Source of the DNA: Bacteroidales bacterium
GTDB taxonomy: Bacteria > Bacteroidota > Bacteroidia > Bacteroidales > UBA1715
DNA length: 33,028 bases
Assembly: GCA_024402335.1 (NCBI GenBank)
Contig: JAKSTZ010000024.1
Location: forward strand, 1-33,028
Direction: 5' to 3'
The position numbers and the translations under genes were made by a program. Every line of letters starts with the position of its first letter. The stretch's first letter is position 1. Under the pieces are notes generated by a model. That model saw only the letters and a program-made list of their open reading frames with translations, did not search any database and was not told the origin of the DNA. Below are positions 24,841 to 33,028 of this stretch, one piece after another.

Positions 24841-24861
24841 GTCTGTTTCGAGTTGAAAATC

Positions 24862-25410
24862 TTATTCAGCTGGAGTTTCAGTAGCTTCAGCAGCAGGAGC
24901 TTCTTCAGAAGCAGCAGCTTCGGCAGCTTTTTCAGCTTCAGCGGCAGCAAGAGCAGCATTCTTTTCTGCAATCTTAGCTTCGCGTTGTTTGTTGATTTCA
25001 ATTTCTTCTTCCAATTTTTTCTTAGCTACAGATGCAGCGTCAGAATTCTTCTTTGACAAGAAAGCAGCTTCTTTCTTTTGTTTTTCGTCAAGGAATTTTT
25101 GGAATTTAGCTTGCAATGCAGCTTCGTCGAAAGCACCTTTCTTTACACCACCTTTTAAGTGTTTCATGTAAAGAACACCTTCTTTTTGTAGAATTGAACG
25201 TGCAGTGTCAGTTGTTTCTGCACCAACTTCCAACCAATATAATGCTCTGTCGAATTTTAATTCTACAGTTGCAGGATTTGTAGTTGGGTTGTACGTACCG
25301 ATTTTCTCGATAAATTTGCCATCACGTGAGCGTCTGCTATCAGCAGCTACAATGTGATAGAAAGGACTCGCCTTTCGACCGTGTCTTGATAATCTAATCT
25401 TTACAGCCAT
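24862..25410 (-). CDS. rpsP: 30S ribosomal protein S16 with extended tail
   Basis: Small-subunit protein of 182 aa. Residues 1-85 are the S16 core ([26 protein letters not shown], then [23 protein letters not shown] and [19 protein letters not shown]). The remainder, about 95 residues, is a Lys/Glu/Ala-rich helical tail ending in an Ala/Glu/Pro/Thr-rich segment, about twice the length of the E. coli protein. Such tails are usual in Bacteroidota. The start is the ATG at 25410; the frame stays open upstream but covers the promoter. A textbook -33/-7 promoter precedes it and a terminator follows. Confidence 0.96.
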   Translation of the reverse strand: MAVKIRLSRHGRKASPFYHIVAADSRRSRDGKFIEKIGTYNPTTNPATVELKFDRALYWLEVGAETTDTARSILQKEGVLYMKHLKGGVKKGAFDEAALQAKFQKFLDEKQKKEAAFLSKKNSDAASVAKKKLEEEIEINKQREAKIAEKNAALAAAEAEKAAEAAASEEAPAAEATETPAE

Positions 25411-25444
25411 TGTATTTGTTTTTAATTTTGTTAATAATTCGCTG

Positions 25445-25474
25445 CAAAGATATTCTAAATTCTCTATTTTCAAA
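25445..25474 (-). promoter_or_regulatory. Full -33/-7 promoter of rpsP
   Basis: Minus-strand TTTG (25474-25471), an 18-nt spacer and TATCTTTG (25452-25445) form the clearest complete Bacteroidota promoter here. Transcription should start near 25441, with a 31-nt leader before the ATG at 25410. Confidence 0.8.
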
Positions 25475-25553
25475 GTGTTAATGCGTTTTTATTTTTAGAA
25501 AATCTTTTTCTGAATAAAAAATGTTGTTCTCTTATATAAATAAGAAGATTTCT

Positions 25554-25561
25554 TATCTTTG
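25554..25561 (+). promoter_or_regulatory. Bacteroidota -7 box of the envelope cluster
   Basis: TATCTTTG matches TAnnTTTG. It predicts a start near 25565 and a leader of about 12 nt before the ATG at 25577. An in-frame TTG at 25559 lies inside the box and is not a start. Confidence 0.65.
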
Positions 25562-25576
25562 GCAAAATTTGAAACT

Positions 25577-28303
25577 ATGCAACGAAAGTTTATTTTGATA
25601 ATAGTAATTGCCTGTCTATTAGGAATTTCCATCCTTACTTTTGTTTTTTTACGAAGTAGAGGAGAAGAAAAAATAGAGGCTGTTAGAGCTATTCCTTCTG
25701 ATGTTGCATTAGTTGTTCAGGTAAAACATGTGGAGGATGCGGCCGATTTGTTTTCTTCGGATAATGAATTTTGGACTAAATTGTCTGATTTGGAAATGGT
25801 TGAACGCTGTCGTGATTTCGTTCTTCGCATGAATTCTGTATTACAATCTAATAATAAATCTGCTGATTTTAAAGATTTAGAATTGTTTTTTGTTGTCAAA
25901 AAATTAGGAGTCAATAAGTTGGATTTCGTTTTCATTTTGTCGTCTAAAGAAAAAATGAAGGTGGCAAATGTGAAAACTGTTGTTGAAAAGGCTTTTCAAA
26001 TTTCAAGTCCATCAAATTATGATTATAAGGGCGAAACAATCTATGTCTATGAAAATGAAACATCCGAGAGAAAAAGTCTTGCGTTTTCTGTTTGTGATGG
26101 CTTACTTGTCTTAGGTGAATCGAAGGTTTCTGTAGAAACGTCAATACGTAGTTATAAGGACGATACTAATTTAAAGAACGATCGTAATTTTGATAAAATT
26201 AAACCAAATCTGTCTGACGTTTCGGCACGTTTGTTTGTGAATTACGATAAAATGGCTGAGATTTATCAGTTGTATGCATCGAATGACGTTAATTCTCGTG
26301 TAAATAAATTTCCTCGGATAGCAAATTGGTCGGTACTAGATGTGTCGGCTGAAAATAAAATTGTCCGTGCCAATGGCTTTGTGACTTTGGATACTCTTGA
26401 ACCTTCTGTAGAATATATGAATTTATTTGTAGGACAAAGTTCGAAGAAGGGAGATATATTATCTGTGTTGCCGTATTCAACGTCATATTTTGTTTCAATG
26501 CATATTAGCGACAAGGATAAGTTTCTTGAAAATTATAAATTGTATTTGCAGAAAAATAACTTTTATAGAAGTTATGAGAGCACGGTTGCCGATTTGGGGC
26601 AGTCGTTTGTGAAATCTTTCTATAAATTGCTCGACACAGAGATGGCTTTTGCTATGATGCCTGCTTGTGGTGAGAATAACAAATATGAAAATTCTTATGC
26701 TGTGCTGAAGGTGTCTTCTCCGAAAGATGCTGAGGATTTGTTGCAAACTAGGGTTGGCTCTTATTCTGTTTATTCGTCGCAGTTGAGTTCGGAATATAAG
26801 ATTTTTACGTTGTATGATACCTTGGCAAACATTCCTCAAAAGTTGTTCGGTAATATTTTCTATCGTGTGTCGGGTACGTTTGCAACTGTGGTAGATTCTT
26901 ATCTTGTTTTTTCTAATTCGGATAGGGCTATAAAAATGTTCATAGACGATAAGGAAAAGGAACAAATTTTGACGAAAAATGACAATTTTAGGGATTTTAA
27001 TGATAAGGTGAAGTCTAGTTATTCATTATATGCCTATATGTATGTCCCTCAATCGGTAGATGTTATAAAGGATTTTTGGGGCCCGATGGTGAATTCTGTC
27101 GTAAATGCTTGTTCGGATACGTTACAGGCGATGAATTCTATTTCATATCAGTTAACAGCCGATAATGATGTTAAATTTTATACTGAATTTTTGTGCTCTT
27201 TTGAAAAAACGAAAGTGAGCAAACCTACGTATGTACGCTTTTTGCTTGATTCAACTGCCATTGGAAAGCCAACAATATTCTTTACCCATAGAGATGAATA
27301 TGTTACGTTAGTGCAAGACGAATCATATCGTTTATATATGATAGATAATGAAAAGAAAGATAATCGTGTTCTATGGTCTGCGGTGTTGGATGGACCTATT
27401 GTAGGCGATATTCATTTTGTTGACATTATGAAAAATCATAAACAACAATATTTGTTCAATACAGAGAAGACTATTTATTTGTATGACCGAAATGGTAACA
27501 AACATTTTAGTGTAAATCTTTCTTCGCCGGCAACGGCTGATATTGCAGTTTTTGACTATGATAATTCGAAAAAATATAGAATAGCAGTTCCTTGTGCTGA
27601 TTCGTCTATACGATTATATTCTTTCGAAAATGGACTTTGTAATTCTTTACAATGGAATGCAAAAGCCGAAGGTGTAGTACGCAATCCTTTGGTACATTTT
27701 GCATCCGAAGGTAAAGATTACATTTTGTATTCTGATCAATACCATATATATATTGTAAACAGAAAAGGGGATGAACGTGTTGCTGTATCGGATATAATTG
27801 AACGAGCACAAAATTCTGCCATTATATTTGATGAAGGTGCGGATGCCACATTGTCTCGATTTATACTGACAGATGTATATGGCGTAGTGAAAGAAATTTA
27901 TTTGGATGGTTCGGTTAAGTCATCCGATGAATTCGGAAAACGTTCAGAAAATCATATTTTCTTTGCTAAGGATATAGATGAAGACGGAAATCTTGATTTC
28001 GTTTTTGCTGATGAAAACAAATTGGTTGTTTATAATCAGTCTGGAAAGAAGATGTTTTCGTATTCTGCGGCTAATACAATTACTACTGTGAAAGTAAAAA
28101 TGGTAGGAGACAAACTGTATTTCTGTTTAGTTGACGAGAAAAATAAACTATATGTTCTTAAGTCTAATGGCTCGTTGGAAAAAGGTTTCCCAATAGAAGG
28201 AAAGTCTAATTTTGATATTGGAGCTAATCATAGTGGTACCTATAGTTTTGATCTTGTGGTTGGTGGTGAGCAAAAAATGTTGTATTATTACACCGTAAAA
28301 TAA
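25577..28303 (+). CDS. Membrane-anchored envelope protein with propeller-like C-terminus
   Basis: Predicted 908-aa protein with one N-terminal membrane segment (about residues 5-26) and a large periplasmic part. Just after the anchor, AIPSDVALVVQV resembles the start of DUF3352-type domains, which I offer as a hint only. Residues about 35-560 are mixed alpha/beta with possible internal duplication (FVVKKLGVNKLDFVFIL and similar strands). The last 330 residues contain short beta repeats such as LYDRNGNKHFSVNL, DIDEDGNLDFVFADENKLVVYNQSGKKMF and LYVLKSNGSLEKGFP, the pattern of FG-GAP/VCBS or PQQ-type beta-propeller blades. The function is unknown. It is the first gene of a cluster; the next start is 11 nt after its stop. 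Confidence 0.7.
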   Translation: MQRKFILIIVIACLLGISILTFVFLRSRGEEKIEAVRAIPSDVALVVQVKHVEDAADLFSSDNEFWTKLSDLEMVERCRDFVLRMNSVLQSNNKSADFKDLELFFVVKKLGVNKLDFVFILSSKEKMKVANVKTVVEKAFQISSPSNYDYKGETIYVYENETSERKSLAFSVCDGLLVLGESKVSVETSIRSYKDDTNLKNDRNFDKIKPNLSDVSARLFVNYDKMAEIYQLYASNDVNSRVNKFPRIANWSVLDVSAENKIVRANGFVTLDTLEPSVEYMNLFVGQSSKKGDILSVLPYSTSYFVSMHISDKDKFLENYKLYLQKNNFYRSYESTVADLGQSFVKSFYKLLDTEMAFAMMPACGENNKYENSYAVLKVSSPKDAEDLLQTRVGSYSVYSSQLSSEYKIFTLYDTLANIPQKLFGNIFYRVSGTFATVVDSYLVFSNSDRAIKMFIDDKEKEQILTKNDNFRDFNDKVKSSYSLYAYMYVPQSVDVIKDFWGPMVNSVVNACSDTLQAMNSISYQLTADNDVKFYTEFLCSFEKTKVSKPTYVRFLLDSTAIGKPTIFFTHRDEYVTLVQDESYRLYMIDNEKKDNRVLWSAVLDGPIVGDIHFVDIMKNHKQQYLFNTEKTIYLYDRNGNKHFSVNLSSPATADIAVFDYDNSKKYRIAVPCADSSIRLYSFENGLCNSLQWNAKAEGVVRNPLVHFASEGKDYILYSDQYHIYIVNRKGDERVAVSDIIERAQNSAIIFDEGADATLSRFILTDVYGVVKEIYLDGSVKSSDEFGKRSENHIFFAKDIDEDGNLDFVFADENKLVVYNQSGKKMFSYSAANTITTVKVKMVGDKLYFCLVDEKNKLYVLKSNGSLEKGFPIEGKSNFDIGANHSGTYSFDLVVGGEQKMLYYYTVK

Positions 28304-28314
28304 GGATTTTGAGT

Positions 28315-30564
28315 ATGAGGAAATATATATATGTATTGATTCCGATGGTAATAGGTCTTGTGTTATCGTCGTGTGTTAAAGATAATTTTGAGTTAAAAGA
28401 AAAATTTTCTGATCAAATAGAGTGGAATCCTTCACTAGCGTTGCCTATTGCAAAAGCGGACTTGACATTGGTAAATATTGCTAAGGAACGTAAGGACACG
28501 TTGGAACATGTAAGTGAATCGTCTTTGGGCTATGGGAAAAATGACGACGACAAGGTTGTTCAATTCAATTATATTATGGATACTGCACGTTTGATTGACG
28601 TGATGCATTTGCCTATAGTTGAACCATACGATACAACATTGACTCTTGACCCAGTTGAAATTTCTGATGTTTCGTTTCCTATTGGTTATGTGTCTATTAA
28701 TGACTTGATTAAAGACAATTTTAGCAGTAGCGTATACAATGATTATATTTCTGCAGGTCCTCTTGTAACTATGGCAGAACATTCAGCTACGACAGAACAT
28801 AGATATCCAGTTGGTGGAATGATACCTGATGCTGTTAAAGATTTTATTATTGCCAATTTTGGTAAGGAGATAAATGTAAAGGATGTGTTTGAATATATTA
28901 TATTGAAATCCGGTTCTGTTACGTTGTCTTGTACCAACTCCAGTGGTTTCAATTTCTATTGCGATGTTGTGATAGGTTCGTATAATGAAAACGGAGACTA
29001 TGTGGAATTTGCGACTTTTGACTATTCAAACTATCCAAGCTGGATTTCACAAGGTGGTCCACAAAAACGAATTTATAATGATATCGACTCGTCATATTTG
29101 AATAGTGAATTCTATTTTAGTTTCAAAAATCTTCGTATTGCTCAGGCTACTGATGTGTTGACGGATTTTGACAATATGGGTATTCTTTTGAATATTGATA
29201 TGAAGAATCTTGTAGCTTATGCAGGTAAGGCCTATGTCCCTGTGCAAGAATTAAGTATGGATACAATTACGTACATGACTATGCACGACAAGGACTTGGA
29301 TAAAAAACTATATAGAGTCTTAGTTGACAAAGGTCGTTTTCATTATGAAATAACTTCAACAATTGGGTTAGCTACAGAATTTATTGTGGAATTTCCTTCT
29401 GTTGACTCTGCAGGTAAAACACCTATCCGTAAAAAAGCAGTTATGACAAATGAACATCCTACATATTCAGATGACTGGACGTTGGATAACAATAATATTG
29501 ATTTGACTCAAAATCCAGAACAAGGATACAACTCTATCCCTATTAAGGTGGGATATAAGGTACATACAACAGGTGGTATGTTGTATTTCGGCCCTGAACA
29601 ATATATTAAGGTGGAGATAACCAATCCGGACAGTATAGTGTTTGCTTACGCAGAAGGAGATTTAGGTCGTTTCGATCAGGATTTGTTTGATGATGTTCTT
29701 GATTTCGATTTGAAGGAATTTGTGTCGGACTACATTTCTGGTGATTTGAAATTTTATGATCCTAAAATTCATGTGAATTTTGAAAATCCTGTCGGTATCG
29801 GTGGTGATTTAGAATTGAATATAGTAGGAAAAGATGATAAAGGTAATACGGTAGATGCATTCTCTGGCTATTCGAATTTATGGACAGTGCATCGTCCGAC
29901 ATGTGATTCTGTATTCGATGGATTAGAACGTAAGAATACATTCTTTATCAATAAGAATACTTCAAATGTTGTTGATTTTATTAATATATTACCAAGTAAA
30001 ATCAATTACGCGGGAACGTTCCACGTAAATGCAGATGTACCATTGGGCTCGCCTATATTAAACTGTATTTCTAATAAAGGACATGCTAAATTAGGAGTAG
30101 AGATTGAACTGCCTTTAAATTTGTCTGCGAAAAATCTTGTGATTCAACAGGAAGTTCCGTTAGATATGTCTGATTTAGGTGATCTTTCTGCTATAGAACG
30201 TGTTCGTTTGTATATCAACACAGAGCACCAACTTCCGGTGAGTGCAACCATGAAACTTTCTTTACTTGATACGACGTTGGCAGTTGGTAAACAATATTTG
30301 GGAACGCTCGATATGGTTGTATTGGAAGCAGCGCCAACTACTAATGGAAAGGTAGCCCGTGAAGCTAAGAAAACCTCGGAAGATGAGATAACATTGGAAA
30401 AAGGCGACCCGTTATTGGAAAACTTTAAACAAGCAAATAAATTACTTGTTGAATTACTTTTGGAAACCGATAAAAACGGTGATGTTCCTGTTATCTTTTA
30501 TTCTTATTATGGTCTAAAATTAAATTTGGCGGCCGATTGTAAATTTATTTATACCAGCAAATAA
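28315..30564 (+). CDS. Large Bacteroidota lipoprotein of unknown function
   Basis: Predicted 749-aa lipoprotein. The ATG at 28315 gives the signal MRKYIYVLIPMVIGLVLSSC with lipobox LVLSSC; a TTG two codons earlier is less likely. The mature protein begins VKDNFELKEKFSDQIEWNPSLALPIAKADLTL, which I associate with Bacteroidota-specific lipoproteins of unknown role. It is strongly beta-rich and acidic. Several segments (DQIEWNPSLALPIA, AKNLVIQQEVPLDMSDLG, LPVSATMKLSLLDT) have the look of repeated immunoglobulin-like or beta-sandwich modules. It sits between a membrane-anchored propeller-like protein and a DUF5723 outer-membrane protein, with 11 and 2 nt gaps, so all three are probably cotranscribed and may form one envelope complex. 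Confidence 0.75.
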   Translation: MRKYIYVLIPMVIGLVLSSCVKDNFELKEKFSDQIEWNPSLALPIAKADLTLVNIAKERKDTLEHVSESSLGYGKNDDDKVVQFNYIMDTARLIDVMHLPIVEPYDTTLTLDPVEISDVSFPIGYVSINDLIKDNFSSSVYNDYISAGPLVTMAEHSATTEHRYPVGGMIPDAVKDFIIANFGKEINVKDVFEYIILKSGSVTLSCTNSSGFNFYCDVVIGSYNENGDYVEFATFDYSNYPSWISQGGPQKRIYNDIDSSYLNSEFYFSFKNLRIAQATDVLTDFDNMGILLNIDMKNLVAYAGKAYVPVQELSMDTITYMTMHDKDLDKKLYRVLVDKGRFHYEITSTIGLATEFIVEFPSVDSAGKTPIRKKAVMTNEHPTYSDDWTLDNNNIDLTQNPEQGYNSIPIKVGYKVHTTGGMLYFGPEQYIKVEITNPDSIVFAYAEGDLGRFDQDLFDDVLDFDLKEFVSDYISGDLKFYDPKIHVNFENPVGIGGDLELNIVGKDDKGNTVDAFSGYSNLWTVHRPTCDSVFDGLERKNTFFINKNTSNVVDFINILPSKINYAGTFHVNADVPLGSPILNCISNKGHAKLGVEIELPLNLSAKNLVIQQEVPLDMSDLGDLSAIERVRLYINTEHQLPVSATMKLSLLDTTLAVGKQYLGTLDMVVLEAAPTTNGKVAREAKKTSEDEITLEKGDPLLENFKQANKLLVELLLETDKNGDVPVIFYSYYGLKLNLAADCKFIYTSK

Positions 30565-30566
30565 CT

Positions 30567-32084
30567 ATGAAGAAAAAACTACTTTCTATATTACTGTCTT
30601 TATTGTTGTTTGAGGCTGCATCGGCACAAATCGACAATACGATGTATTTGATGGATCGTGTCCCTCAATCTTCTTTTATTAATCCTTCACAAGCGCCGAA
30701 CTGTAAATTTTATATAGGTGGACTTTTGATTCCGTTATTTGGTCAATTGCCTCCATCAATGACATTTGCTGTGAATCTTCCTGTGGATTATGGTGATGTG
30801 ATTTTCCATGGTGAAGGTGCTTATAAAGATTCTTTGATAACTCCTTTGCATCCAACAGCAGATATTAACGATTTCTTGAAAAAATTACGTAAAGTCAATT
30901 ATTCATCAGTTGATTTACAGATGGATTTGTTGAATTTTGGTTTCAAGATAGGGAAAAAAGGATTTATGTCTTTTGACCTTTCAGAACGTATGATTGCCGA
31001 TATTGGTATGCCAAAATCGTTATTTGAATTTGCTGCAAAAGGAAATGATGCAGTTCGTAAGGCTGATTTTACAGGGTTAGGAGCAAATGCTCTCTACTAT
31101 CATCAATTGTCATTGGGATATTCTCATCAATTTTCTAAGACATTTTCTGCAGGTTTGCGTGCAAAATTACTTGTAGGTGTTGCCAATCTTGCAACAACTT
31201 CATCGAATATCGAGTTGAATACTCAAGAAAAAACGAACTATATTAACGTAAAATCTGAATATACAATTAATACAAACATTCCTTTGGATGTTACCCTAAA
31301 CGAAGAAGGTTATGTGGAAGATATGGAGTTTGCTGATTTTTCAGATGAGTCGGTTGGCACTATTGTTAAGGATTATGCTTTGATGACGGGTAATTATGGC
31401 GCAGCATTCGATTTTGGTTTTACTAAAGATATTACTAGTTCTCTTGCAGCATTTGCCAGCGTAGAAGATTTAGGTTTGATTCGTTGGAAAACAAATGCTA
31501 GCCAATTTGCTTTGTATGATGAGGATTCTATGCGTTTCGAAGGTGTGAACATTTACGATTTGCAGTTTAATGATTTTGCTGATGCAATAGATTTGGATTC
31601 TATCGTAGAAAATTTCAAGGAAATCAATTATAAAGAAGCTGGATATTCCACAAAATTGCCAACAAAAGTATATGTTGGTTTGCGTTATAGAGCAGCAAAA
31701 CGTATTTCTTTAGGTTTGTTGGGTAAGTTTGAGATTTTACCGCATAAGGTTCGTCCTTCGGCAACGATTACGGCTAACTTCAAACCGTTTAAGTTTACGG
31801 CTGCAACTATCAGTTATTCGTATATAAATGGCAATTTTAACAATATTGGTCTTGGTTTTACTGTTCATCCTGGACCATTTCAGTGGTATTTTGTTTCCGA
31901 CAACTTAATTGGTGCTTTGTTGTTCCCGGCCGATGCTCGTTCTGTTAGTGTTCGCATGGGATGCAATATTGTATTTGGATGCGTTCAAAAGAATGGTAGT
32001 CGTGATGATAAGAGTAGTCGTGGTACTTCGTTGTTAGACGATAAGAAGAATAAAAATAAAGGTGTGGTTCCTTATTCAAAGTAG
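30567..32084 (+). CDS. DUF5723-type outer-membrane protein
   Basis: Predicted 505-aa secreted protein with signal MKKKLLSILLSLLLFEAASA. The mature N-terminus (NTMYLMDRVPQSSFINPSQAPNCKFYIGGLL) has the pattern I associate with DUF5723, a Bacteroidota family thought to form outer-membrane barrels of the FadL/PorV kind. Barrel-like alternation is clear in NALYYHQLSLGYSHQFSKTFSAGLRAKLLVG, GAAFDFGFTKDITSSLAAFASVEDLG, and KVYVGLRYRAAKRISLGLLGKFE. A Lys/Asp-rich tail (DDKSSRGTSLLDDKKNKNKG) follows the last strand, which is unusual for a barrel ending. It starts 2 nt after the lipoprotein stop. Family name moderate, outer-membrane location more certain. Confidence 0.75.
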   Translation: MKKKLLSILLSLLLFEAASAQIDNTMYLMDRVPQSSFINPSQAPNCKFYIGGLLIPLFGQLPPSMTFAVNLPVDYGDVIFHGEGAYKDSLITPLHPTADINDFLKKLRKVNYSSVDLQMDLLNFGFKIGKKGFMSFDLSERMIADIGMPKSLFEFAAKGNDAVRKADFTGLGANALYYHQLSLGYSHQFSKTFSAGLRAKLLVGVANLATTSSNIELNTQEKTNYINVKSEYTINTNIPLDVTLNEEGYVEDMEFADFSDESVGTIVKDYALMTGNYGAAFDFGFTKDITSSLAAFASVEDLGLIRWKTNASQFALYDEDSMRFEGVNIYDLQFNDFADAIDLDSIVENFKEINYKEAGYSTKLPTKVYVGLRYRAAKRISLGLLGKFEILPHKVRPSATITANFKPFKFTAATISYSYINGNFNNIGLGFTVHPGPFQWYFVSDNLIGALLFPADARSVSVRMGCNIVFGCVQKNGSRDDKSSRGTSLLDDKKNKNKGVVPYSK

Positions 32085-32125
32085 AATACAATTCATTATT
32101 AATTTATTAAATGTTATAACAAAAA

Positions 32126-32620
32126 ATGAAAAAATTATTAGTAGTTGCTTTATTAAGCATGTTCACGATGGGTGCTATGGCACAACACAGAGCTATCGGT
32201 GCTCGTCTTTCTAATGTGGTAGAAGTTTCTTACCAACGTCAGGCAAGTGGTTCAAACTTCTGGGAATTTGATGGTGGTTTATACGACCTTGGTCTTGGTG
32301 CTCAAGTAAGTGCAGTACATAACTGGGTTATTGCTTCTCCAGATTGGAGCCCAAAAGGTGAATGGAATTGGTACCTTGGTGTTGGTGCAAGCGTTGCTAC
32401 TATTTGGGGTGAAGCTTATCATCAAGGAAACGAAAATCTAGGTATTTTTGCAGGTGTTGCAGGTATGGTTGGTTTGGAATATACATTCTGGTTCCCATTA
32501 CAACTTTCTGCTGACTTCCGTCCTGTTGTTGGTCCATATATTGGTGATGGTGTTCATTTCAATGGTGATTTGTTGTTCCATGCTTTCTGGCCAACAATTT
32601 CAGCTCGTTATAAATTCTAA
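32126..32620 (+). CDS. Small outer-membrane beta-barrel protein
   Basis: Predicted 164-aa protein with signal MKKLLVVALLSMFTMGAMAQ. The mature 144 residues form about eight amphipathic strands (AIGARLSNVVEVSYQRQA, FWEFDGGLYDLGLGAQVSAVHNW, EWNWYLGVGASVATIW, LGIFAGVAGMVGLEYTFWF, LQLSADFRPVVGPYIG, TISARYKF) and end in Phe, as expected for an eight-stranded OmpX/OmpW-size barrel. The role is unknown. It follows the DUF5723 gene by 41 nt of AT-rich sequence and precedes terC by 10 nt, so it may be the tail of the envelope cluster or the head of the next unit. Confidence 0.75.
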   Translation: MKKLLVVALLSMFTMGAMAQHRAIGARLSNVVEVSYQRQASGSNFWEFDGGLYDLGLGAQVSAVHNWVIASPDWSPKGEWNWYLGVGASVATIWGEAYHQGNENLGIFAGVAGMVGLEYTFWFPLQLSADFRPVVGPYIGDGVHFNGDLLFHAFWPTISARYKF

Positions 32621-32630
32621 TAGTTAAGAG

Positions 32631-33028
32631 ATGCATTTTTTAGTCTGGATTTTCTTTTTACTTTTTGTCTTTGTGCTTTTAGCACTGGACTTGGGTGTTT
32701 TCAATAAGGATAAACACGAAATCTCTATGTCTGAGGCATTAAAGATGACGTGTTTGTGGATAGGATGCTCGCTTGCATTCAACGTAGTGTTGTATTTCGC
32801 ATACGATGCGGATTTTTGTAACTTGTTGTCGGAAAGTCCGGATTTATCTGTTGAAAATGGTGCTGACGCAGCATTGAAGTTTCTTACTGGCTACCTAATT
32901 GAGAAAGCATTAAGCCTTGACAATATATTTGTAATGGCTATGTTGTTCGCATATTTCAAGATACCTGGAAAATACCAACATGAAGTGTTGTTCTGGGGGA
33001 TTCTTGGTGCATTGGTGTTCCGTGGTGT
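32631..33028 (+). CDS. TerC family integral membrane protein, 3'-partial
   Basis: The frame starts at ATG 32631 and is open to the window end (132 complete codons). MHFLVWIFFLLFVFVLLALDLGVFNKDKHEISMSEAL is the TerC/Alx opening. LKFLTGYLIEKALSLDNIFVMAMLFAYFKIPGKYQHEVLFWGILGALVFRG continues with the family's conserved acidic membrane residues (E and D in YLIEKALSLDN). Members export manganese or calcium, or act in tellurite resistance; Alx-type proteins handle Mn2+. The likely role here is metal homeostasis. It starts 10 nt after the small barrel gene, suggesting cotranscription. Confidence 0.93.
   Translation, partial: MHFLVWIFFLLFVFVLLALDLGVFNKDKHEISMSEALKMTCLWIGCSLAFNVVLYFAYDADFCNLLSESPDLSVENGADAALKFLTGYLIEKALSLDNIFVMAMLFAYFKIPGKYQHEVLFWGILGALVFRG

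Overview
This 33 kb window is a compact, AT-rich bacterial chromosome segment from the phylum Bacteroidota, most probably order Bacteroidales. The assignment rests on several independent signs. At least nine transcription units are preceded by the Bacteroidota -7 box TAnnTTTG. Shine-Dalgarno sequences are absent and leaders are A-rich. Ribosomal protein S16 has a long Ala/Glu/Lys tail. A DUF5723-type outer-membrane protein, a DUF4143 ATPase and many lipoproteins with a short lipobox are also typical. No tRNA, rRNA, CRISPR array, prophage or insertion sequence was seen, and no gene-free stretch exceeds 300 bases.

Layout. (1) 1-1783: 3' part of a LlaJI-like restriction endonuclease, the edge of a restriction-modification locus that lies mostly outside the window. 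(2) 1921-4819: miaB followed 4 nt later by a two-domain ABC ATPase whose first nucleotide-binding domain is degenerate. (3) 4949-9663: an SLC13/DASS anion symporter, a strong terminator, then a tightly packed run of outer-membrane porin-like protein, aminofutalosine synthase MqnE (futalosine route to menaquinone) and a PAP2 phosphatase. (4) 9819-11723: dnaK with a strong terminator. (5) 11867-14901, accessory: a DUF4143 AAA ATPase behind three 33-nt tandem repeats, an unrecognised 242-residue protein, and a lipoprotein with a Tudor/SH3-like tail. (6) 15056-18955, minus strand: PBP1A, TrmN6 and a gamma-carbonic anhydrase in one overlapping operon, then a tiny GX3-repeat lipoprotein. (7) 19093-21955: a MATE exporter converging on an OxyR-like LysR regulator, which is divergent from a 2Fe superoxide reductase (desulfoferrodoxin). 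(8) 22021-25410: a stand-alone AAA ATPase with an Asn in Walker B (minus), RNase P RNA (plus), and rimM and rpsP (minus) with an intrinsic terminator between them. (9) 25577-32620: a cell-envelope cluster of a membrane-anchored propeller-like protein, a large lipoprotein, a DUF5723 outer-membrane protein and a small beta-barrel. (10) 32631 to the end: the 5' part of a TerC-family membrane protein.

How the parts work together. Most of the window is housekeeping: tRNA modification, peptidoglycan synthesis, protein folding, ribosome assembly, RNase P and menaquinone synthesis. Menaquinone synthesis and superoxide reductase fit an anaerobic or microaerophilic respiratory or fermentative lifestyle. 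The least understood parts are the envelope cluster at 25577-32620, the repeat-driven DUF4143 gene, and the OxyR-like regulator that seems to lack the peroxidatic cysteine. The rnpB 5' end, fixed by its P1 helix, calibrates the promoter boxes. It shows that several genes have extremely short leaders, which moves their start codons downstream of the longest possible reading frame.
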